A stretch of 13,396 bases of DNA from Bacteroidota bacterium. GTDB taxonomy: Bacteria; Bacteroidota; Bacteroidia; Chitinophagales; UBA2359. Positions 1 to 6,185 of the stretch are shown in pieces. The stretch is taken from positions 1 to 13,396 of the forward strand of contig JAHDGP010000073.1 in the NCBI GenBank assembly GCA_020627525.1, written 5' to 3'. Made by a program: the position numbers and the translations under genes. Position 1 is the stretch's first letter. Each line of letters opens with the position of its first letter. The notes under the pieces are model-generated. The model saw nothing but the letters and a program-made list of their open reading frames with translations. It had not been told where the DNA came from and ran no database searches.

Positions 1-145
1 ACCAATTTAATAACCATCAAAATATAATTCAAAGTTTTGATAATCAGTTTTTTGTAAAATTTATTTATGTATGTTAATTTGATCTTTCCGCTTACTTAGT
101 TCATACAACTAGACATTTTGGAGAAACAAACAACATATATTGGTC

Positions 146-616
146 TTATCGCTTTCTGGTAAAATGATTTTTAACCTGATTCCACAGTGGAATTTTATGA
201 GTATTCAGATTTCTTTGTTCATTTATTTGTGCAAAATCAACAGAAAACAAAATTTTAATATCGTTAACTGTGTATTTGGTATAGTAATTTGGAGAAATAT
301 TGAGCAACAATCTTTTTGGAGTAAGCCCAAATATTAAAGCTTTATCAAAATTAAAATGTTTCTGTGCTTTTTTGAAACTTAAATACTGATTATTAGGTAC
401 TTCAAGTACAGTATAGCTGGTGTCATCATAAGACACAGCTTTGAGCATTTTGTCGATTGATTGTGCCAAATCAGAACTCAATGGGTTTGTAAAAACACAT
501 AATTCCATATTACTGGATTTTTTGTTTCCAATAATAGATTCGGAATCATCCTGACAAGTGTACAAATCGTCATTTTCAAATAAAATTTTCAAGCTCTGAA
601 TATCTTTTGTCAACAT
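146..616 (-). CDS. Hypothetical protein, possibly DNA polymerase III psi-like
   Basis: Encodes 156 residues from an ATG at 616 to a TAA at 146. There is no signal peptide or membrane segment, so it is probably cytoplasmic. Residues 1-80 are poorly featured and contain two cysteines (21, 40). The C-terminal half looks better ordered: KALIFGLTP (92-100), a hydrophobic strand (LLLNISPNYY, 103-112), then ILFSVDFAQINEQRNL (122-137) and PLWNQVKNHF (143-152). The end pattern, an acidic/hydrophobic segment followed by a short 'LW..' helix, reminds me of the psi subunit (HolD) of the polymerase III clamp loader and similar small Bacteroidota proteins. That is recollection of a pattern, not a demonstrated match, and no catalytic residues are visible. 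It stands alone and divergent from ilvE, with a 427-bp region between them. I am confident the ORF is a gene and unsure of its function. Confidence 0.7.
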   Translation of the reverse strand: MLTKDIQSLKILFENDDLYTCQDDSESIIGNKKSSNMELCVFTNPLSSDLAQSIDKMLKAVSYDDTSYTVLEVPNNQYLSFKKAQKHFNFDKALIFGLTPKRLLLNISPNYYTKYTVNDIKILFSVDFAQINEQRNLNTHKIPLWNQVKNHFTRKR

Positions 617-714
617 TTTTACAATTTTCGTTTAGATTACTAAAAATTTTACTATACTGTCAGAAATTACAATTTTCCATGACTTGATATTTCATTGTGT
701 TAGATAAGTCAATG

Positions 715-733
715 ACAAATGTATTATATTTGT
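715..733. promoter_or_regulatory. Possible divergent -7 boxes
   Basis: TATATTTG lies on the plus strand at 725-732, and TACATTTG lies on the minus strand at 723-716. Both fit the Bacteroidota -7 consensus TAnnTTTG exactly, and they point away from each other toward ilvE and the psi-like gene. The pair also forms a 6-bp inverted repeat (ACAAAT 715-720 with ATTTGT 728-733). Neither has a TTTG about 19-20 bases upstream, so the call rests on the -7 boxes alone. If the plus-strand box is used, the ilvE leader would be about 300 bases and would include the fold-back repeat. Confidence 0.25.
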
Positions 734-755
734 ATTCTAATTGTGATTCGATAAA

Positions 756-807
756 GAAGTTGCTTAAAATTAGTGAATTTTAATAAATCCTTAATCTAAA
801 CAACTTC
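756..807. repeat. Short fold-back repeat, same family as 11439-11602
   Basis: A left arm beginning GAAGTTGCTTAAAATTAG (756-782) faces a right arm ending CTAAACAACTTC (781-807). Read in reverse complement the right arm begins GAAGTTGTTTAGATTAAGG, very close to the ends of the larger element at 11439-11602 (GAACTTGTTTAGAATTGAGG), including the following GATTTATT. The two arms meet with almost no interior. It therefore looks like an end-to-end, internally deleted relative of that element, lying in the ilvE upstream region. Confidence 0.6.
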
Positions 808-839
808 AAAATTTTTATTTCAATCAAAGGTACATTGAA

Positions 840-853
840 AACTAAATTTAGTT
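840..853. promoter_or_regulatory. 14-bp perfect palindrome upstream of ilvE
   Basis: AACTAAATTTAGTT is identical to its own reverse complement. It lies about 190 bases upstream of the ilvE start. It could be a dimeric repressor site, but in DNA this A+T-rich a chance palindrome is possible and no second copy was seen. Confidence 0.2.
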
Positions 854-1043
854 ACAATCTATCTTAAAGAATGGTTACAGAATAAGTTAAGAATAAAGCC
901 AAGAAATTTAATATTTTCAGCAAAATAGAAGTTCATAAATTTTGTAAAGACTTTGTCTTCAAGAAAAATTAAATAAAGGTTATTGTATATATAGTTTATT
1001 CTTTTGACATTACTTAAACAACTTTAAAAGTATAATTACACTT

Positions 1044-2108
1044 ATGATCCAACTATCGCAAACAAAAGTAAATAAAGTCTCAAGTTCTAGATTAGAAAGT
1101 GTAGACTTTGACAATTTACCATTTGGAAAAGTTTTTTCTGACCATATGCTGGTTTTAAATTATAAAGATGGTAAATGGGATCAAGGTGAGATAACACCAT
1201 TTGATCATTTAAGGATTAGCCCTGCAACATTGGTATTCCACTATGGACAGGCAATTTTTGAAGGAATGAAAGCTGAAAAAGGTCCAAATGGATCTGTATT
1301 AATGTTTCGCCCAATGTTAAATATTAGAAGATTTAACAAGTCGGCTGTTAGATTGGCTATGCCGGAAATTCCTGAAAATATTTTCTTAGATAAACTAACA
1401 GAATTATTAGATATAGATAGAAATTGGGTTCCAACCCATGAAGGAGCCTCTTTGTATATTAGACCATTTATGTATGCCAGTGATGAGTTTATTGGTGTTC
1501 AAGCTTCAAAGACATACAAATTTATAATTTTCACTTGTCCGGTAGGACCTTATTATGCAAATCCTGTTAGTGTTCACATTGAGGATCATTATACAAGAGC
1601 TGTTTCTGGGGGTACTGGATTTGCGAAAGCAGCAGGAAATTATGCTGCTACTCTTTATCCAGCTTTGTTGGCAAAAGAAAAGGGTTTTGATCAAATTTTG
1701 TGGACGGATGCTGCAGAACACAAATACATTCAAGAAATAGGAACAATGAATGTATTTTTCATAATTGATGGTAAGGTTGTCACTCCTGAACTTAATGACT
1801 GTATTTTAAACGGTACTACTAGACAAACCATCATTGAACTGTTTAAAAGCGAAGGTTATACAGTTGAGGAAAGACCAATTTCAAAACAAGAAATTTTTGA
1901 ATGCTATGATAAAGGCATTCTAGAAGATTCATTTGGAGCTGGAACCGCTGCTGTAATTATTCCAATTAGTAAATTGAGTAATGGCGAAAGGGTCATTGAA
2001 CTTCCAAGTATAGAAAGTAGAAAACATTCAATTGCTATCAAAGAAAAAATGATCTCTATGAAAAGAGGTTTAATTGCAGATCCAAATAATTGGATTATTA
2101 AAGTATAA
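1044..2108 (+). CDS. ilvE: Branched-chain-amino-acid aminotransferase
   Basis: A 354-residue PLP-dependent fold-type IV aminotransferase. It transfers amino groups between glutamate/2-oxoglutarate and leucine, isoleucine and valine, the last step of their synthesis, in the cytoplasm. Family landmarks are present in order: FHYGQAIFEGMKA (65-77), the YIRPFMYAS segment (138-146), GGTGFAKAAGNYA (189-201) with the expected PLP-binding lysine K195, EIGTMNVFF (231-239), LNGTTRQTIIEL (254-265) and FGAGTAA near 297-303. The length and the long N-terminal extension fit the eukaryote-like BCAT subgroup (about 350-360 residues) rather than the shorter E. coli type. The ATG at 1044 gives the expected N-terminus. 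The stop is one base before the start of the helicase gene, so the two are probably co-transcribed although functionally unrelated. No leader peptide or attenuator was recognised upstream. Confidence 0.95.
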   Translation: MIQLSQTKVNKVSSSRLESVDFDNLPFGKVFSDHMLVLNYKDGKWDQGEITPFDHLRISPATLVFHYGQAIFEGMKAEKGPNGSVLMFRPMLNIRRFNKSAVRLAMPEIPENIFLDKLTELLDIDRNWVPTHEGASLYIRPFMYASDEFIGVQASKTYKFIIFTCPVGPYYANPVSVHIEDHYTRAVSGGTGFAKAAGNYAATLYPALLAKEKGFDQILWTDAAEHKYIQEIGTMNVFFIIDGKVVTPELNDCILNGTTRQTIIELFKSEGYTVEERPISKQEIFECYDKGILEDSFGAGTAAVIIPISKLSNGERVIELPSIESRKHSIAIKEKMISMKRGLIADPNNWIIKV

Positions 2109-2109
2109 T

Positions 2110-3402
2110 ATGTCATTTCAATTTACGGATGATTTCAAGCTGGCGTATTCAATGATGAATGACACCCGTAATCATTTATTTATTACGGGAAAAGCTGGTA
2201 CTGGAAAATCAACTCTATTAAGACATTTTAAAAATACTACAGATAAAAATGTTGTTTTTTTAGCACCAACAGGCTTGGCTGCGATAAACGTTGGTGGTCA
2301 AACGATTCATTCGTTTTTTAAATTTCCACCAAGACCTTTTGAGCCGACGGAACTAAAAAGACGATTCAACAAATCATTGTTTGCAAAGTTAGAATGCATT
2401 GTGATTGATGAGGTTTCGATGGTCCGTGCAGACATTTTAGATGCAATGGACTATTTTCTGAAACTCATGGGACCAGACAGATCGCTGCCATTTGGTGGCG
2501 TTCAAATGATTTTTATTGGAGATTTGTTTCAACTACCACCAATTGTACGAAGAGATTTTTTGGGTGTTTTGCATTCTAAAGGATATGAATCGCCATTCTT
2601 TTTTTCGGCATTATGCTTGGAGGAAGTAGATTTAATTCATTTAGAACTGACTAAGATTTTCCGACAAAACGATGCTTACTTTTTGAATATTTTGAATAAT
2701 ATTCGAAACAACAATATGGATTATGAATCGCTTGAGGAGTTGAATGATATTTGCTTCGAGCAAGAATTAATTTACGATGAGCCAATCATCATGCTTTGCA
2801 GCACCAATGACATAGCCAATACGGTAAACAAAACTGAGCTGGAAAAAATTGAAGGAATGCCACACACCTCCGTCGCTTCTCTTTCAGGTCAAGTAGACAC
2901 GAGAAACCTTCCTTGCGAAGAAGCACTCGTACTCAAAATTGGCGCGCAAGTTATGTTTACCAGAAATGATACCAAAAGCAACAGATGGGTAAATGGTTCT
3001 ATTGGAACCGTAAGCGATATTGTTAAAGAGGGCATCAAGGTGGATTTAATAAATGCCAAAGGTGAAATAGATACTTATCTTGTTAAAAAGGAATCTTGGG
3101 ATTTTTACAAGTATGCTTTTGATGCAGGTAGCAGCAAGATAAGCTCGCAAGTTGTAGGCAGCATTACACAGTATCCCCTAAAACTAGCTTACGCGATTAC
3201 CATTCACAAAAGCCAAGGAATGACTTTCAAACAAGTTGTAATAGACTTTGGAAAAGGTGCATTTGCACCAGGACAAGTATATGTTGCCATGAGTCGTTGT
3301 GTCAGTTTAGCAGGAATCGAGCTCAAACGCAAGATTGGACCAAGAGACATAATTATCGACCAACGAGTGGTAGAATACGCCTTTCAAAATGATATTTTAT
3401 AG
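2110..3402 (+). CDS. Pif1/RecD-like superfamily 1 helicase (short form)
   Basis: A 430-residue ATP-dependent 5'-3' helicase of the Pif1/RecD2 group. Motifs in order: Walker A GKAGTGKST (27-35), motif Ia around APTGLAAINVGG (52-63), Walker B VIDEVSM (98-104), motif III GDLFQLPP (137-144), FRQND with the motif IV arginine (184-188), IHKSQGMTF (365-373) and motif VI VAMSRC (392-397). A possible start at 2074 lies inside ilvE. I prefer the ATG at 2110, one base after the ilvE stop, because it puts the usual N-terminal helix directly before the Walker A region. The protein ends soon after motif VI, so it lacks the extra C-terminal nucleic-acid-binding region found in many longer Bacteroidota Pif1-like proteins. 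The helicase core itself appears complete. Likely role is DNA repair, G-quadruplex or R-loop handling, inferred from the family only. Confidence 0.9.
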   Translation: MSFQFTDDFKLAYSMMNDTRNHLFITGKAGTGKSTLLRHFKNTTDKNVVFLAPTGLAAINVGGQTIHSFFKFPPRPFEPTELKRRFNKSLFAKLECIVIDEVSMVRADILDAMDYFLKLMGPDRSLPFGGVQMIFIGDLFQLPPIVRRDFLGVLHSKGYESPFFFSALCLEEVDLIHLELTKIFRQNDAYFLNILNNIRNNNMDYESLEELNDICFEQELIYDEPIIMLCSTNDIANTVNKTELEKIEGMPHTSVASLSGQVDTRNLPCEEALVLKIGAQVMFTRNDTKSNRWVNGSIGTVSDIVKEGIKVDLINAKGEIDTYLVKKESWDFYKYAFDAGSSKISSQVVGSITQYPLKLAYAITIHKSQGMTFKQVVIDFGKGAFAPGQVYVAMSRCVSLAGIELKRKIGPRDIIIDQRVVEYAFQNDIL

Positions 3403-3485
3403 AATATTTTCTTTTTTTTCTTAAATATTTTCTTTTTGTTATAGATTTGTTCTATATTAATTCTATAATTGTTCCCTAGGTAAAG

Positions 3486-3516
3486 CGAAGTAAATAAAGT
3501 GAACCATTTACCTTCG
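3486..3516. other. Hairpin (10-bp stem, 10-base loop)
   Basis: CGAAGTAAAT (3486-3495) pairs with ATTTACCTTCG (3506-3516) with one bulged base. An alternative pairing exists: AGGTAAA at 3478-3484 with TTTACCT at 3507-3513. The two are mutually exclusive because they use the same right arm. There is no U-tract after it, so it is not a classical intrinsic terminator. It lies 84 bases past the helicase stop. Confidence 0.4.
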
Positions 3517-3605
3517 ATATTTTCCGAGATTTTTCAGCATCGAATATTGTAGCAGATCTCAAAAATTTTGGCTCATTTAGTTTATCAACTTTATTTAAGT
3601 ATTAT

Positions 3606-3745
3606 GGTTAAAGTTATCAAAAGATGATCTTTTTCCGATTTTTGTTTGCAATGGCGGACTGGTAAAAATTAATCATAGATTAGCCATATTAATTTTTCCC
3701 TTGCAAATCGAAAAAGCGTTTCCTTTTGAAAGAAAACTTTAAACC
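3606..3745. repeat. Imperfect 140-bp fold-back repeat
   Basis: The left half read forward and the right half read in reverse complement share blocks in the same order: GGTT(T)AAAGTT at the outer ends, then TCAAAAG, CTTTTTC, CGATTT, TTGCAA and GG-AAAAATTAAT nearest the centre (3661-3672 against 3689-3700). Small indels separate the blocks. Its ends differ from those of the 756/8198/11439 family. It could be a decayed foldback element or a long RNA hairpin. Confidence 0.5.
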
Positions 3746-3754
3746 CAACAATTA

Positions 3755-3800
3755 AGGATTAGATAAAAAATTTGTTTTGCTGTATTTTTTGTTTAGTCCT
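3755..3800 (+). other. Stem-loop with 16-bp stem and G-U wobbles
   Basis: AGGATTAGATAAAAAA (3755-3770) faces TTTTTTGTTTAGTCCT (3785-3800) across a 14-base loop. Thirteen positions are Watson-Crick and the three remaining are all G-U or U-G when read as plus-strand RNA. This favours a structure kept at RNA level on the plus strand. It ends 55 bases before the SirB1-like start codon, so it could be a leader structure. The A-rich/U-rich inner half of the stem is weak. Confidence 0.4.
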
Positions 3801-3855
3801 AAGTTAGAATCAACTGACTAAAAATTTGTTTCTCTTCACTATGTAAAAAACACGA

Positions 3856-4764
3856 ATGCTTGTAAGTACAGAAATAGAAGCATTATTATATCTCCTAGAA
3901 GATCCTGAGCAAGATGTGTATAATCAAATTAAACACAAAATTCTTTCTTTTGGCCCTGAAATTCTGCCTGAAATTTACAGCCTTTGGGAAGAAACAAATA
4001 TTCAACTGGTACAAGAACGCTCCGAAGATATTATTCATCAAATAAATTTTAAAAACCTTTCCGAAAAAATAAAGTTCTGGGCTGAATTTGAAAAAGATGA
4101 TTTACTTTATGGATTGTATTTAATTTCTACTTTTCAATATCCCAAACTTGGATACGATGAATTTCAATTTTCATTTTACAACTTAAAACAAGACGCAACT
4201 ATTGCCATTCTTGGCGAAAATTCGCCCACAAAAATTGTAGAAAAAATAAACTATGTCATTTTTAAAGATTACGAATTTCGGTTGACCAATAAGGAAAGAA
4301 TGTCAATTGAAAATTTCTATATTAATGAATTGTTTATTCAGAAAAAGACGGAAGTTGTAACAATGAATATGTTGTTTGCCTTATTGTATTCTCAACTGAA
4401 TCTTCCCATCTATTTATTAAAATCACCGAGTGGTAAATGTTTGTTTGGTTTCTTTAAAGGCTATATTGATAAAAACAATAAAGACTTAAAAATGCTCACT
4501 TATGATGAGCTAAAAAAATACATTTATTTATTTATAGATGTCAGTAGATCAGGGTCGGTTATAGATGTAAAAAGTGTTGAGAAACGTTTTTTAAATAAAG
4601 GCAACAAAACGAATATTGAATTTTATTTATACCCACTCAACAATGTAGAGATCATTATGACATTGCTTGATGGTATGATTGACTATTATAAAAGCAAATC
4701 AAGCAAAAAAAATTACCTCCTTGAGCTTCGCAAGCTTTACCTTATCTTAAACGATGCGAATTAA
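3856..4764 (+). CDS. SirB1-like transglutaminase-fold protein
   Basis: A 302-residue cytoplasmic protein. The N-terminal part (about 1-65) reads as HEAT-like helical repeats: IEALLYLLEDPEQDVYNQ, then LSFGPEILPEIYSLWEE. A linker with WAEFEKDDLLYGLYLIS (75-91) follows. Residues about 128-200 correspond to the Transglut_core2/SirB1 region common in Bacteroidota: VEKINYVIFKDYEF, then FYINELFIQKKTEVVTMNMLFALLYSQLNLPIYLL. The C-terminal PLNNVEIIMTLLDGMIDYY to LRKLYLILN (260-298) matches the usual closing helices. The stretch where relatives carry a proline-histidine 'LPxHF' motif reads KSPSGKCLFGFF here, so the usual histidine is absent. The protein is therefore probably non-enzymatic, acting as a scaffold or binding protein. 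The exact role of this family is not established. The ATG at 3856 is the first in frame after the hairpin-rich leader. Confidence 0.75.
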   Translation: MLVSTEIEALLYLLEDPEQDVYNQIKHKILSFGPEILPEIYSLWEETNIQLVQERSEDIIHQINFKNLSEKIKFWAEFEKDDLLYGLYLISTFQYPKLGYDEFQFSFYNLKQDATIAILGENSPTKIVEKINYVIFKDYEFRLTNKERMSIENFYINELFIQKKTEVVTMNMLFALLYSQLNLPIYLLKSPSGKCLFGFFKGYIDKNNKDLKMLTYDELKKYIYLFIDVSRSGSVIDVKSVEKRFLNKGNKTNIEFYLYPLNNVEIIMTLLDGMIDYYKSKSSKKNYLLELRKLYLILNDAN

Positions 4765-4798
4765 GTATTTGCAAAAGCTAAGCGATAAGATAAGGTAA
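4737..4798. terminator. Possible bidirectional terminator hairpin at gene end
   Basis: TTACCTTATCTTA (4737-4749) and TAAGATAAGGTAA (4786-4798) form a perfect 13-bp inverted repeat separated by 36 bases. The left arm lies inside the last codons of the SirB1-like gene and the right arm lies after its TAA (4762-4764). A smaller hairpin, GCGAAT with ATTTGC, sits inside the loop. The position between converging genes (pabB ends at 4884) suits transcription termination in both directions, but there is no U-tract on either side. Confidence 0.4.
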
Positions 4799-4883
4799 GA
4801 TCAAATCAACATACATAAATAACTTTCACAAAAAACTGATTGTTGAAACTTTGAATTATATTTTGATGGATGTTAAATTGGTC

Positions 4884-6185
4884 TTACTGTAAGACTTTCA
4901 GCACGGAACTTGCTTTCAACAAACATTCTTCATACTCCTTTTCTGCTGCCGAATCAAATGTAATTGCACCTCCAATTTGCAATGATAAATATTTTTTTGG
5001 TTGATGATATATTAAGCTCCTGATTACTACATTGAAATCAAAATTTTCGTTTGGATCTATGTATCCCACTGCTCCTGAGTACAAACCTCTTTTAGAAGAT
5101 TCGAATTTTTCAATCAAATTCATAGCACTGATTTTTGGACAACCCGTCATAGAACCCATTGGAAAGGCGTTTTCGATTGCCTTTATAAATGAGGTTGTAC
5201 CTTCTAAATTCCCTTTTATAGTTGATATTAAATGATTGACCGATTTAAAGGTATAAACTCCAAAAAGCTCTTCCACTTCTACTGAGCCTGTCTCACATGA
5301 TTTCATTAAATCATTTCTAACCAAATCCACAATCATAACGTTCTCCGCTTGCTCTTTGGGATCATTTTTTAATTGTTCTTTTAAAATTTCATTTTGTACT
5401 GCGCTCTCCCCTCTTTTTATCGTTCCTTTTATTGGCTGAGAGATCAGTGTCTTCCCAACTTTCTTTAAAAAGCGTTCAGGGCTTGCGCACATTAAATAAA
5501 CATCTTGAAATTTACAGAAAGTAGCAAAAGGATTTCTAGAAAAATCATTTAACTTACTGAATACTTTACTTGGATTTACATCTACATTTTCAGCAAAAAA
5601 TTCTTGGCAATAATTCATTTCATAAATTTCGCCCTCTCGAATTTTCTCTCGGATTTCATTTATAGCTTTAATGTAATTTTCTTTATCAACTTTGTTTTTA
5701 AGTTTGGGAAAGTTTAACTGCTCTGCATTTTCTTCAATTGATTGATTTAATATTTCTTCAATAATTTGAAGCATCTTTTTTTCATTTTTCAAAAATTCAA
5801 AAACAACTTCTGAGCCTTTGATTAAAACAACAATTTTAGGCTGAAAAAAAAGCAGGTCGGGCAAAGCCAATTGATCCTCATTATTCGAATGTAATTCTTC
5901 TAACTCATTTTTCAAATCATAAGAAAAATAGCCAAACAGCCAGTCTTTCTTTGATGAATAGTATTTTTCTAATTGAACAAATGCACTCCCCGAATTTAAG
6001 GAAAGAGTGGAAGCGGAATCAATTGCATATAATCCATCGTAACTTGAATATTTATCATACAGATAATTATTACTTTCCAAGTAACTGAAAAGTTCAAACT
6101 GTTGCATCCATCGAAATAGTTTCTTTTGAAACAATTGCACATCATCAGGATATAAATAATATTTCTGCCTATTCAACAGTAGCAC
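4884..6185 (-). CDS. pabB: Aminodeoxychorismate synthase component I
   Basis: A 433-residue chorismate-utilising enzyme. It converts chorismate plus ammonia to 4-amino-4-deoxychorismate on the way to p-aminobenzoate and folate, normally with glutamine amidotransferase PabA, which is not in this window. The N-terminal half (1-160) is divergent and the C-terminal chorismate-binding domain is complete: CASPERFL (233-240), PIKGT (251-255) with the lysine K253 that distinguishes PabB from anthranilate synthase TrpE (PIAGT), VDLVRNDL (286-293), GSMTGCPK (344-351) and GGAIT (405-409). The ORF begins with GTG immediately after the TAA of the thioredoxin-like gene, in the same frame. There is no ATG before residue 27, so GTG at 6185 or TTG at 6176 must be the start. 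It is third in a rhodanese/thioredoxin/pabB operon and is probably translationally coupled to the gene before it. Confidence 0.92.
   Translation of the reverse strand: MLLLNRQKYYLYPDDVQLFQKKLFRWMQQFELFSYLESNNYLYDKYSSYDGLYAIDSASTLSLNSGSAFVQLEKYYSSKKDWLFGYFSYDLKNELEELHSNNEDQLALPDLLFFQPKIVVLIKGSEVVFEFLKNEKKMLQIIEEILNQSIEENAEQLNFPKLKNKVDKENYIKAINEIREKIREGEIYEMNYCQEFFAENVDVNPSKVFSKLNDFSRNPFATFCKFQDVYLMCASPERFLKKVGKTLISQPIKGTIKRGESAVQNEILKEQLKNDPKEQAENVMIVDLVRNDLMKSCETGSVEVEELFGVYTFKSVNHLISTIKGNLEGTTSFIKAIENAFPMGSMTGCPKISAMNLIEKFESSKRGLYSGAVGYIDPNENFDFNVVIRSLIYHQPKKYLSLQIGGAITFDSAAEKEYEECLLKASSVLKVLQ

Larger units (their letters stand above)
617..1043. other. Divergent intergenic region (427 bp)
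   Basis: No convincing gene on either strand. It separates the psi-like ORF (-) from ilvE (+) and should hold both promoters. Visible items: back-to-back TAnnTTTG-type hexamer-like boxes in a small hairpin (715-733), a 52-bp fold-back repeat (756-807) and a 14-bp perfect palindrome (840-853). The stretch 860-1043 is plain A+T-rich sequence. A TTGACA at 1004-1009 and TATAAT at 1031-1036 sit too far apart to be taken as a promoter pair. Confidence 0.7.
3403..3855. other. Non-coding spacer rich in inverted repeats (453 bp)
   Basis: No believable ORF. It opens with a pyrimidine-rich stretch containing AATATTTTCTTTTT twice (about 3404-3437), then a series of hairpin-forming segments (3486-3516, 3606-3745, 3755-3800), listed separately. 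Short direct repeats of AAAAATTTGTTT occur at about 3766 and 3820. Both neighbouring genes run rightward, so the spacer is downstream of the helicase and forms the leader/promoter region of the SirB1-like gene. Possible readings are a decayed mobile element, a terminator cluster, or a structured untranslated RNA. Confidence 0.6.

Noticed and set aside
1004..1036. TTGACA...TATAAT promoter before ilvE
   Set aside because: The spacer is 21 bases, too long for a sigma-70 type promoter, and the Bacteroidota consensus is different; such words are frequent in this A+T-rich DNA.
2074..2109. Upstream ATG for the Pif1-like helicase
   Set aside because: It lies inside the end of ilvE and adds 12 residues not expected in the family; the ATG at 2110 follows the ilvE stop by one base.
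3403..3855. CRISPR array or tandem repeat locus
   Set aside because: The repeats are few, inverted and unequal in length and spacing; there are no regularly spaced direct repeats.
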